Origin: Emydura subglobosa
Lineage: Eukaryota > Chordata > Testudines > Chelidae
Reading direction: 5' to 3'
NCBI GenBank assembly: GCA_007922225.1
Contig: ML679958.1
Span: forward strand, 60,660,862-60,724,861
Length of the DNA stretch: 64,000 bases
Position numbers and translations under genes: made by a program. Below the pieces are notes generated by a model, which was not told the DNA's origin, did no database searches, and worked only from the letters and a program-made list of their open reading frames with translations. The number at the start of each line of letters is the position of its first letter. Position 1 is the stretch's first letter. Of this stretch, positions 1 through 10,240 are shown one piece after another.

Positions 1-599
1 TGAACTTTGGCAATTGGATGTATAGTGTTCCTGTAGACCTTAAGATCTGTGCATTTACATTATTTACCTACAAAATAGTAGTGTTTCCTGAATGGAAACT
101 GACCTAATTTTCATACAGCATCAGATATAAAGTCTTTTTAAAAACAAAAAACAAAAAACCCACAAACTGGCAGGCAGCTGGCTGTGTTTATACTGAGGGA
201 GAGTCAAGCTGGCAGTGAACCCAAGGAAATGCCTCATTGGCTCCCTCTTGCTGGATAATCTTCAGACCCTCAAATTCAACATTTTTGTCCACTGGATGTG
301 AGGCATTTGAGGCAAATCTCTTGTTAACCACAGCCAGGAATTGAGTGGATAGTGCTGCAATACCTACAATTTAATAAATATTAGATGAAAGATGGCTCTG
401 GCTGGTTTGACTAGCTTTGACTGCTTACAAATAAGGAAAGGCAGTGGAGCAGACTTTCTAGCTTGACAGCTCCTTTGTGCTGGAAATTGGGTTTTAGGGA
501 GTGTCTGGAGAATGTTGCACTCCAGGTATAACTAACTGGCATATAGTCCAGCAGATATCCTAAAGGAGCACACCCTGTTAGTGCAAGTTAGAGCAACTT
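1..599. other. Unassigned sequence
   Basis: No open frame, structured RNA or repeat family that I can name. Base composition is ordinary for a vertebrate intergenic region, with an A-rich stretch near 140-165. Confidence 0.4.
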
Positions 600-1310
600 T
601 GTCATGGGGTCCACTCACCGCTAGGGCACCATCACCTGGTTGCTGTGGGGATTAGCTCTTTGCATGTCCTACACCCCTTCTGTCTGTTCCTCACCCTGTG
701 GTCTCTCTCTGTGACTTGGGGTGCTCCTTTATGACTCAACCTTCCAGCCAGGTCACTATAGTCCTCCTCTTCCAGAGTATCAAAGTCCCTCTATACTAAA
801 TGGAAGTCTTCCCTTCACAGCCCAGACTGTGGCATTCCTCCAATGGCTGGTAGGGGAAGCCAGGCCCTCCCATTACTCCAGGTTCCAGTCCAGGGACCCT
901 ATCTCTAGCAATGGTGCCATGTTCACTCCCAGACCATGTTTTACTTCCCTTGGACTCCTTCCTACACATTCCTACTTCTCAGCGCTACCTTCTGGCTCTC
1001 CCACTCTCTGGGGTTACCAGCCCAAACTCCCTCCTCCCAAGGAGTAACTGCAGGCTACCTGGCACGGTAGCTGCAAACATACTTCCCTTCTCTCAGGTAG
1101 TGACTGCAGACTACTTCCCCTACAGCATCCTTTCTGGGACCAACTTCCTGTCTTTATAGCAGTCCTGCAATTCCTTCTCAGCTAGGCTCCATCTCCAGTC
1201 ATCTTTTCCATCCCTGAATATCCCTGAGGTGCAGGCTTTCAAGTTAATTGGCCCCCTTCTCAGCCTCATTAACCCTTTCAAGGCTGTTATGGAGTAAACA
1301 CCCCATCGCA
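600..1310 (-). mobile_element. Solo LTR, family A (minus orientation)
   Basis: The unit starts TGTCATGGGG and ends CCCCATCGCA, so it has TG...CA ends. A reverse-complement TATAAAG box lies near 1153-1160, giving minus orientation. The flanking pentamers AACTT (595-599) and AGCTT (1311-1315) differ at one base and may be a decayed target-site duplication. A second copy lies at 49479-49968: blocks such as the one ending CTCCCAAGGAGTAACTG (near 1030-1050) recur near 49912-49932. No protein is encoded; open frames here are LTR shadows. The class (ERV or gypsy) cannot be decided from the LTR alone. Confidence 0.6.
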
Positions 1311-1639
1311 AGCTTCCATGCTCATCTAACCTGCACTGGGGCTGAGCCAGAGAATCAAGGAATTGTAACTTTGCTGTGGAGCCTTTTGCACTGTGTCCAG
1401 TGGAAGTTTGTATGCCGCAGAGGATCTGCCCCAATATATTCACTTATTAGGTAACTCAGCTTACTTTGATTCAGTATGAATACAAATTCATGCTACACAG
1501 TACAAGTATTTGTGACATTACTGTCTTAAGTATCGCATTATGATACAAAACCATATTCCACCTGACCTTTCCAAAATGGTTGTAGAGATCCTGTATGATG
1601 GGATTTACTAAGTACTCCCAAGTAGAGCCACTCTGGACC

Positions 1640-1752
1640 ACAACCATAAATTCTTCTTTGAGTAATGTCCCTATGGGTGCTCCATTTGTAGGTGTGCTTG
1701 CGTCCCTGTGCTGCAGATCAGAGAACATCAGTAGCAGTGTCCATTAGGCCCG
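1640..1752. repeat. DIRS terminal-region remnant
   Basis: The stretch with TTCTTCTTTGAGTAATGTCC followed by a GTAGGTGTGCTTGCG block resembles the terminal sequence seen at other DIRS remnants in the window (4795-4830 and 7360-7385). It breaks at the LTR that starts at 1753, and DIRS-like sequence seems to resume near 2690. Assigned by resemblance only. Confidence 0.35.
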
Positions 1753-1874
1753 TGTGACAGGGCTTATCAGCCCCGTACTGATCTAGCAAGGGTTAAGGAC
1801 TCATGGCAGGCTGAAGAATCCATGCCCCCAACCCCCCCAAGCCATTGCTGGGCATGCTCAGCCAGGAAGGGGGA

Positions 1875-1881
1875 TATAAAA
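1875..1881 (+). promoter_or_regulatory. TATA box of the family B LTR
   Basis: TATAAAA in the context GGGATATAAAAGGCAG, about 120 bp from the LTR start and upstream of a GC-rich stretch, the usual position of a U3 promoter. Confidence 0.4.
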
Positions 1882-2317
1882 GGCAGAGACTCAGCTCATT
1901 TGGGGTGGACTGCTGACCATGAAAGAAGCATGCTGCCGGCTCTAGGAGACCACTGCAGATGCTGAGGGCTGAGCCAAACTCCACCAAGTCCCAGCTGGAG
2001 CCCAGGATGCCAGGTGAGCCCTGAAGAGGGACTGAGCTGTCAGGGGCCACCTGGATGGAGGACTCCGGAGACCACAGAGGATCATGGAGCATCACCAACA
2101 CTGACAGGTTAGGAAGTATCCCAGAGGGCTTGAGGAGTGTAAGGGGGAGCAGCAGAGTCACCATCAGTGTGTATCAGGTGGAGCCCCGCTGTCTCGGTGG
2201 CAAACACCCTGACACTGGCAAGGCCCTGGGCTGAAGCTCAGAGGAGCAGGGTGGGCCTGAGTCCCCCCCTACCTTGGTGCTGCACCCCTGTAGGTGGCAC
2301 CCCACAACTCCAACAGA

Positions 2318-2520
2318 CCATTGGGCTGCCCCAACAAAGGGGTCTTCTTTGACCCTGATCATTGGGCTGCACTGCCCTGACAAAGGGGGCTGCTTCATTG
2401 ACTCTGGCCATTAGGCCACACTGTCCCCTGAAAGGAGGCTGTTTTACTGACTCTGGCTACTAGGCCACGTGACCTTCATTACAGGGGTGCCCTGCTAACT
2501 CGGACCGTTAGGCCACACTA
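2318..2520. repeat. Degenerate tandem repeat, unit about 41-51 bp
   Basis: The motif CCATTGGGCTGC / CCATTAGGCCACACTG recurs at about 2318, 2359, 2409, 2457 and 2508, each followed by a variant of CCCTGACAAAGGGGGCTGCTT. Five imperfect units, inside the family B element. Confidence 0.6.
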
Positions 2521-2690
2521 CCTGGAAGAAAGAGTAGGCCCGGCGACTGGGACCGCCTTGCTGCCATCCCAGAAGTGAACCTAGCAGAATAAGCGTAAAC
2601 CTGTGGCCTTTTTCCCCATCTTCCCCCACATACGCGAGCTGATGCCTGTGACAGGACATATCAACCCCACGATGGCCTGACATGCGCTGT

Positions 2691-3115
2691 CTCCTCATAC
2701 CCCACCTCAGTTCCTTCTCAACCACCCCTGGCTAGAGATGGAGCTATTCACAATCTGTTATGACCATTATCATCTTTTACACTTTTATAGCTAGTAAGTT
2801 TTCCCAGTCGTACTTGTAGTTTTCTTCTTTTCTTCCAAAAAAAACAATTAAATTAAAAAATGTTTCAATTCCCTTTTTTTTTTTTTTTTTTCATTGGGGA
2901 CCCTTCCCTCAACAGGGTATGCCTGTTTCACCTGGGCTTCAAGAAGTGCCTTTCCTGCAAAGAGGCTATCTCTGTAGCAGACAAATACTCTTGGTGCATA
3001 TGCTTCTTTGGGGAAGGCCACATTCCACAGAAGTGTGGTCTCTGCCAGCAACTCTGGCCCAGATCTCACAAGGACAGGGCCTTCATGGAGGTGGCCCTCT
3101 GACCCTCCCAGACCC
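2691..3115 (+). pseudogene. DIRS ORF1 (gag-like) fragment
   Basis: After a DIRS-like leader (CCTCAGTTCCTTCTC at 2706) and a T-run, the frame around 2919-3100 encodes Cys/His spacing of the form C-x2-C...H-x-P-x2-C-x2-C followed by basic residues. The same arrangement is in the gag-like frame at 29008-29217 of the larger DIRS element. No intact frame; the rest of this copy is missing downstream. Family assignment rests on the match to the second copy and its setting. Confidence 0.5.
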
Positions 3116-4794
3116 ACTCTGAGAGTCACCTAGCAGACATGAGTCTTCCCCACAGCCCTCAGCATCCAAGGACTGAAGCTCAAAATTCCCACATACAATA
3201 AGTCAAATGAGACAATAAGTTAAAGCATGCAGCTGAACAGAACCAGCAATAATAATGTTGTCAGTGTAGACTAAATGTAATCAAGTCCACTCAGTCTTTT
3301 TACCCATCAGATGTAATTATTAAGCTATATGCACCAGAATGAAGTAGGAATGTGTACTGTTGTGTACACATACTTATCCAGTAGAATAACTACAGTACTA
3401 TCCCAAAATGTGAAATGTAATTAGAAACAAACATTGGCTAGCAACAGAGGGTGGCTATAGGTGAAAGACATTAGCAACTACAGGGCACCCTTGCTTCCAA
3501 GTGTTCTGGTTTTTAATTTGTATTAAAAATAGGATCCGTTTTCTTTATGAAAGCTTATTGAACTGATGACGATAGCTTGTCTGAATTTGGCAATATAGAG
3601 AACAAAAATGTGGAACCCATTTTTTTAAGAAATCCTCCAAATTCTCAGAGTCAGATCAGAACCTAGTTTACATGGACTTGCAGGTACATAAGGGGGAATA
3701 AGATCTTTAGATATACTACCCTGCATGACTTTCTTGGACTTTGGGTTCTGGCATGTGTGGGTGAACAAGATCTGTGTGCCTACTACTCCCCCTTGGCAAG
3801 TGGGCCGAAGTGGTGAAAAAGGACATCAGCTCAACCTCTACACTGCACTGCCACTGCATCTGAGCTAGTGCAGGGTTGTCTTTAATCTGATACCAGTCAG
3901 GAACAGGAACAGAAGAATATCCCCAGGGGCTGTGAAAAAGAATGGTCTCTCTCTGTGGGCAATACAGCTATGCACCACCCCTTATACCAGGCAGATTGTA
4001 AAAATACAGTCCCACCCTCCATTTTTATTGAGATGGGTATGAGTTTTTTAATACAGTGACCACTTAAACTGGACATTTTGCCTATCCTATTTAGACACAC
4101 AACTACTCTGAGTGAACGTTGCTACTATATTGCTATTCCATGTCAGAAAAGTAAGCCATTGAATCCTACATAAATGCTGTAAATCATTAATTTAATTGTA
4201 AGTAAAACCATAAATACAGAAGTGAAACTAAATGTTACACTAATTGTGGCAGCATTTCAGCAATGCTGCCACCTGCAGGACTAAATTACAGTTTTAAATA
4301 TTATAATCTCTCTCAGGTTTATAGAAACCCAACACTAAATATTGCTTAGATGGTATAGAACCTCAGACAGGCTTAGCCAGTTAAACAAGACACTAAGCTT
4401 TTTATGTTAGACATTGTGAACTAAAAAGCACATTAGAACATATCCTATGGTTTTATTCAAAGCTATGTAACTGGAACTGGATTACATTTGTAATAAGAAA
4501 TTTATTCTGAAAACCTCTAAACATGGTAAAGTAGTAGCCATACTTGGAGCTAGTCCAAAGGATGACATTACGGAGTACAGCCAAAAATTGTTTAAAGGTT
4601 TAATGTATGGCCACACATTACTCTACTGAACTCTGGAGAAAATTTTTGATGGATTACTGATAGATGCAGATTTGGAAAGCAAGGAAAGACTGGTGGAGGC
4701 CCTAATTTCACTGAAGTCTTGGGTGTAACTAATACAGGATCAAGCACCAAATTACCCATAATTTGCTAACGAGACATGGGCCTTTTATAGCATC
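3116..4794. other. Unassigned sequence
   Basis: AT-rich, with only short accidental frames. I see no recognisable element end, RNA gene or exon. Confidence 0.4.
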
Positions 4795-5130
4795 TACTGT
4801 TCTTAGAGTGATTGCACATAGGCATTTTCCTCTTGGGTTCTGTGCACCCACTGCACAGTCATCAGAATTTTTTTCCCTCAGCAGTACCCTTTGGGTAGCT
4901 CGAACTCCCTTTGCTGCCATATGCCACTGCCTGCAGTTGTAAAGGGCAGAGCCACTCCTTTCCCTCCAATTTCTTTTTACTGCCTATGATAGTCATGTGG
5001 AACTCTTGTTCAATACCAGAACCGCGCGTGCGTGCGCTCGCGCGCGCTCTCTCTCTCTCACATTGTGCATAATATTGTATATAATATAGCTAGTCTAGTA
5101 AGCATAGTTAGTAGGTTTTAGTTTATGCAC
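4795..5130 (+). repeat. DIRS left-end remnant
   Basis: Starts with a CTACTGTTCTTAGAGTGATTGCACATAGG-type block like the end sequences of the other DIRS copies, and runs into a G+C-alternating tract. It lies upstream of the DIRS RT and recombinase remnants at 5400-7252 in the same orientation, so it is probably the left end of that element. Confidence 0.4.
5022..5062. repeat. (CG/TG)n and (CT)n simple repeat
   Basis: An alternating CGCGTGCGTGCGCTCGCGCG tract followed by (CT)n. It is potentially Z-DNA forming and the most CpG-dense short tract I noticed. Confidence 0.8.
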
Positions 5131-5144
5131 TCCTCCAACATTGG

Positions 5145-5400
5145 TACTTACGCAGTGGCATATCGAGGGACTCCAGCACCCAGGGGCCAAGCCTACATTT
5201 GCACCCACCCCAGGCCTCACGCACCCCCCCACACAGGGCAGGAGGGGACCCGGTGCCATCCCCCAGCTGCCCTGGGGAAGGGGGGGGGTCTGTACTTGGT
5301 GGGAGGCAGTAAGACCTGTGGGGGGAGGGGACGCAGGTGTTCAGGTTCACCCCTACCAGGACAAATGGCTTGTCACGGGGTAATCCAAACTACAAGTACA
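5145..5400. repeat. GC-rich block inside the DIRS remnant
   Basis: The block starts near GTGGCATATCGAGGGACTCC, is rich in C-runs and G-runs (5226-5290), and separates the DIRS left end from its RT segment. It resembles the GC-rich repeat at 22440-23350 in texture. Probably an inserted non-autonomous repeat; I cannot name it. Confidence 0.3.
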
Positions 5401-6330
5401 GAGCAGTGTTGCCTTAATCCAGTCAATGTTCAGCACCCTGGGACTGTTAATCAACGCAGAAAAGTCTCTCTTGCCTCCCTCTGGTCTAGAAGATAGAGTT
5501 TATAGGATCTGTACTGGTCTCCTCTAAAGCCAGGACTTTTCTTCCAGGTTCCAGAAAATCAATCAATTGTTATAGGTATGATGGCTCACCTGGTCATAAC
5601 AGCAGAAAATGGTTTGAGACTTCTGGGACATATGGTCTCTTGCACATATGTGGTTTAGCATGCCAGAATGTGCTTCAGAATTCTGCAGGGCTGGCTGGCA
5701 TCAGCCTACTGACCAAACTGCCATCAGCTAGACTTTGTTGTTGAGGGTACCCTCCAATGTCCTTACCTCCTAAAGTGGCTGGATTCACCCACCACTGTAT
5801 GCGTAGGTGTTCCATTTGTCCACCTGGCCATCAGAAGATGTAATTTTGCACATCAACCTCAGAGCTGAAAGTTGTCAGACTGGCATGCCAAATATTTCTA
5901 TTGCAGATCAGGGGATGCAGTCTGTTAGTGCTCAGACAACATGGGAGCAATATTTTTCCTCAACAAGCAGAGGGGAGCCTGCTCTTCTCCATTCTGTCAA
6001 GAGGTGACTCTGTTCTGCGAGCTCTATATTGCCAACTTAATAGATCTAGAAGCCTCTTATCGGTCGGGGTCCAAAATGACCTAGCAGACTACCTGAGCAG
6101 ATTGTTGACAAGTCACCACGAGTAGTCTTTTCATCCAGATTGTCCAGATACATCTTCCAGCAGTGGGGTTTCCCCAAGTAGACCTATTTATGACAAAGGA
6201 CCAATAGAAAATTTCAGCAGTTTTGTTCCTTATGGGGTCACAGACTGGGTTCCATGACAGATGCATTTTACTGCCATAGTCTGGCAGGCTCCTCTATAGT
6301 TTTCCAGCAATCCTGCGCTTTCACGGGATA
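5400..6330 (+). pseudogene. DIRS reverse transcriptase / RNase H remnant
   Basis: Across several frames the translation follows the end of a DIRS-type RT and its RNase H: a segment like LGLVIN-E-KS near 5435, then a frame around 5740-6010 with stretches of the linker and RNase H region. Many stops and frameshifts. It sits directly upstream of the tyrosine recombinase at 6540-7252, which is the DIRS gene order (gag, RT-RNase H, recombinase), and lacks the protease and integrase of LTR elements. Confidence 0.55.
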
Positions 6331-6539
6331 TTACTAAAGATAAGACAGGACCATTACAGAGTCATAATTATAGCCCTAATGTGGGCCCATCAACACTGGT
6401 TTTCCCCTCTCCTGGCACTGTCATTGAAACCTCCAGTTTCACTTCCACTGGACTTGAACCTAATCTCTCAATTTCATGTCCGCCTACTTCACCTGAGCCT
6501 ACAGTCCGTTCACTTACCTGCATGGATGCTCCATGGCTA

Positions 6540-7252
6540 GATACTAGAGAGCAGTCTTCTTCAGAAGAAGTTCAAGAGTTCCTGCTAAATAGTAGAAAGC
6601 CTTCTATAAGAGCAACTTACCTTTCCAAATGGAGACCTTTTCCATATAGTCTCGCCAGTATGGGTATCATTTTCCCGTTTGTATGTTCAACATTTTGTAC
6701 CTAAAATACCAAGGTTTGGCTGTGAGTTTGATCTAAGTACTTTTTGGCAGCAATTTCAGCATTCCACCCTAAAGTGGACAATTGCTATATTTTTCTCTAA
6801 TCACATGTCTGTGAGGTTTTTGAAAGATTGTCAAATTGTAGCCTTAAGTGCAAGACCCCATTCTCCTGTGGACTCTAAACTTAGTACTGTCAAGACTTAT
6901 GGGTCTGCCATTTGAGCCATTGGTAACATTTTTGGTGGCAATTACCTCAGCTAGAAAAGTAGGAGAGCTCCATGCCTTAATGTATGGGCCTTCATCCAGA
7001 GTATTTCTTGTTGGATCACTTTCTGTATACATATGTGATATGTCCTGGCTAACATCACTCCTCCTAGCAGAGTCACAGCTCACTCAACAAGATCACAATC
7101 TGCCTCAGTGGCTTTTCTGGCACAGGTTCCAACTGCAGATACTTGTAGAGCAGCAACCTAGTCCTCGGTCTACATGTTTGCCTTCCACTGTGATGTGGCT
7201 CAGAAATCCAGAGAGAATGCTAGAGTTGGACATGTTCTCCAGTCTTTATTGA
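6540..7252 (+). pseudogene. DIRS tyrosine recombinase remnant
   Basis: The N-terminal part (about 6560-6640) encodes LNSRKPSIRATYLSKWRPF, the SAM-like start typical of DIRS recombinases. The C-terminal part carries the catalytic box H-S-T-R at 7081-7092, followed by the A-D-T-C-R-A-A-T-S-S motif and a stop near 7162. So the H-x-x-R box is intact but the frame is broken in at least three places. The enzyme joins circular cDNA to the genome in place of an integrase. Confidence 0.65.
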
Positions 7253-7560
7253 AACAGACTTCAATCCCATCTCCTGCTCTTACAGCTTGTGAATCACCAG
7301 GAGTGGAATGCACATGTGTGATCACTTGAAGAAAAAGTGTTTATTAACTTGTTCAGTAACTATTGTTCTTCGAGTGGTGTTGCATGTGTTCATTACACGA
7401 TCCATCCTCCTTCCCCTCTTTATCCGAGTCTATCTGGTAGGAAGGAGCTGAAAGGGGTTCAGGGTTGGCTCTGCTCTATATACGTGCATGAGGTGGTGTG
7501 TGGTAGCAGTGTGTACTCAAGCTGCCCACGCTGGTACTGCTGAGAGAAAAAAATACACTC
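7253..7560 (+). repeat. DIRS right-end remnant
   Basis: Follows the recombinase stop directly. Contains CTATTGTTCTTCGAGTGGTG, the same type of end block as near 4808, and ends about 7560 in unrelated AT-rich sequence. Confidence 0.4.
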
Positions 7561-8982
7561 GCCTACAGTGGAATGGTCATGTGCAGTACATCTTGAAGAA
7601 TCAGGTCTGAGATGTTTCCAGTTGGGCACCCAAATTTTTTTATCTTAATCTGTTTCCCATCATAAAATGGGGAAAAAAACACCCGCTTAAATCACAGGGA
7701 TATTGTGAAGATTAATTAATATTTAAGCATTCAGCTTCTATATCAATGAGTACCATAGAAAAGCCTATGTGGAAATAAATAGTTGTGTATTCAAAGCAAG
7801 GTTTGACTTGTGTGTAATTAGTCAGGCCTAGGGCCACACAATGAATAATTAAAATAATTCAAAATATTTAACATCTGTTCATTAAATGAGCATTGAATCA
7901 GGGTGGGTTCTGTGTTTAAAAATATTGTGTAATTAAAGACTATCATAATACATATGTACAAGGGAACCAAATTAAGGTTTCACAGGAGTATTTTTTTAAT
8001 TGCTATAAACGTTGTTGGAAGGCATGTCTGTGCTACAAACAAGCAACGTGTTGACTATATACACTGGCTAGCTACACGTGTGTGTGTAAATGTTTTTTCT
8101 GCACCATATATACATTAGTATGCATTAAGCATAAATAGCATTAAGCACACATATCATAGCAGTTATATAGCCTAAATTTACCTATATCTTTACTATAATC
8201 CTATTTTATACTAAGTATCCCATAACACCTTGCATTTGCTGAAGTAAGTTTTTGTCTTAAGTGATAGGAAAGCTGTAAAGATCAGGACATATGAGTATTT
8301 TATTATAGCAACAAAGTAGGGAATTTTTCTCACAGGCCAGTCCTGAAATGTCCCAAAAGAAAAGGACAAGACATATGATAGATCTACTTTAGTACAAATC
8401 TGGGAGGTGCCTTAACAACAAAGATAAGGGGTACAACATAGTATCAGAAAAACAAGATAAACTAGATTTAACTAATTAGCTTTTTAACTCTAGGGTATAA
8501 AAAGGTGTAAAGTTGGGAATACACCAGCATAAGGTGAATGTAACAATGCTTCATGAAACAGGTTCTATATGATACTAGTGTCTGAAAAGCTTTCTCCTGT
8601 AATATATATTAAAATTGTCTTAACCAATGTTAGTCAGGTTTATTGCTATATTTGGTCTCAAGTATATTTCATGAGAAACCCAAGTGTGGTCATGCAACTG
8701 ACTAAATGATTTATCAACAAATGAAATGTCTGTTTTTGGATGGTACTACTGATTGCTAATTTTATCTTTCTTTCTTTTTCCCAGTAAACTCTCACTAAAG
8801 TATTTAGGCAGAGCCACAGATTGCAGAACTTTTTGATTCTTCAGGAACAATATGATTGAAATTGAATTTTCGTATATATTTGTAGCAAGCCAGGTTTCTG
8901 ATACTTTGGAAACATGTATTTAACTTTGATTATTTACAATGATCATTTGGTGTTGCAGTGTTTTATAAAGCGTGTTTAAAAT
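7561..8982. other. Unassigned AT-rich sequence
   Basis: No frame, repeat end or RNA gene that I can support. Confidence 0.4.
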
Positions 8983-9818
8983 ACTCTGGAGGGCAGGGAT
9001 AGGATACAGAGTGACCGAGACAAATTAGAGGATTGGGCCAAAAGAAATCTGGTGAGGTTCAACAAGGTCAAGTGCAGAGTTCTGCACTTAGGATGGAAGA
9101 ATCCCATGCACTGCTACAGACTGGGGGCCGACTGGGAGAAAAGGACCTGGGGGTTACAGTGGACAAGAAGCTAAATATGAGTCAAAAGCATGCCCTTATT
9201 GCCAAGAAGGCTAACGGCGTATGCGGCTGCATTAGTAGGAGTATTGCCAGCAGATCGAGGGAAATAATTATTCCCCTCTATTCGGCACTGGTGAGGCTTC
9301 ATTTGGAATACTGTATCCAGTTTTGGGCCCCCCACTACAGAAAGGATGTGGATAAATTGAAAAGAGTCCAGTGGAGGGTAACAAAAATGATTAGAGGGCT
9401 GGAGCACATGACTTATGAGAGAGACTGAGGGAACTAGGCTTCTTTAGTCTGCAAAAGAGAAGAATGAGGGGGGATTTGATAGCAGCCTTTAACTACCTGA
9501 AAGGGGGTTCCAGGGAGGATGGAACTTGACTGTTTTCAGTGGTAGTAGATGGCAGAACTAGGAGCAATGGTCTCAAGTTACGGTGGGGGAGATTTAGGGT
9601 GGATATTAGGAAAATGTTTTTCACTAGGAGGATGGTGAAGCACTGGAATGGGTTACCTAGGGAGGTGGTGGAATCTCCATCCTTAGAGGTTTTTGAGGTG
9701 TGGCTTGACAAAGCCCTGGCTGGGATGAATTAGTTGGGATTGGTCCGCTTTGAGCAGTGGGTTGGACTAGATGACCTCCTGAGGTCCCTTCCAACCCTAA
9801 TCTTCTATGATTCTATGA
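8983..9818 (+). mobile_element. CR1 LINE, 3' fragment
   Basis: 5'-truncated CR1. The frame at 9033-9428 and its continuation encode the C-terminal end of the CR1 reverse transcriptase ([33 protein letters not shown]). The 3' untranslated region ends in TCTATGATTCTATGA at 9803-9818, the ATTCTATG-type end typical of CR1. 5' truncation is the usual result of target-primed reverse transcription. Close in sequence to the copies at 13620-17748 and 23706-24632. Confidence 0.92.
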
Positions 9819-10124
9819 AAATCAGAAAGTAGGTGGTGACTGTCTTTTGCAAACATTTACATAACCTGGAATAGCAGATTGCCCCTCTTCAAAGATGTCA
9901 AGCTTTTAGGGAGACAGAAGTACTTTAATAATAACATTGGCAATACTCATTTATGGTGATGTGTTCTAATCTAAACAGTTTAAATGTTGGGCCGAGATGG
10001 AGTCACTTGAGTCATGTTGGCTAAGGAGCTATGGCCTTCTGAGTATCAAGCCAGTAAAAACATTTCTTACCCTAGTGTTTCTGTGGTTCTTTTAGATGTG
10101 TTGTTCACATGTGTTGTGACATTA

Positions 10125-10240
10125 TTAAGGGCACAAAGGCAGACTAGTCCACTGCATAGGAAAGATAGGAAATAGTGCAAGAGACCACCCTGGCTTAACT
10201 AGGAGATCTTCAGTGATCTGAAACTCAAAAAGTGCAGTGT
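10125..10240 (+). mobile_element. CR1 ORF2 internal fragment
   Basis: The stretch with GACCACCCTGGCTTAACTAGGAGATCTTCAGTGATCTGAAACTC matches the region at 15774-15815 of the full CR1 (GACCAGCTTGACTTAACAG... GTGAGCTTAAACATAAAAAGG). It runs into a GTGTAGACGCACCC block resembling hAT-type MITE ends. Confidence 0.5.

Larger units (their letters stand above)
1753..2690 (+). mobile_element. LTR-like element, family B
   Basis: Begins TGTGACAGGGCTTATCAG and contains GGGATATAAAAGGCAGAGAC (TATA at 1875-1881), so it reads as a plus-strand LTR or LTR plus leader. Start, GGGCATGCTC block and GACTCAGCTCA-type block recur in the same order at 49969-50110. A second TGTGACAGGACATATCAACC motif lies at 2648, so the 3' boundary is uncertain and two copies may abut. 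Contains the short tandem array at 2318-2520. Confidence 0.5.

Noticed and set aside
2860..3102. A secreted protein with a Phe-rich signal peptide
   Set aside because: The Phe run is translated poly-T; the rest matches the DIRS gag-like frame at 29008.
5022..5350. CpG island of a host promoter
   Set aside because: Short alternating simple repeat and C-runs inside a DIRS remnant; no exon follows.
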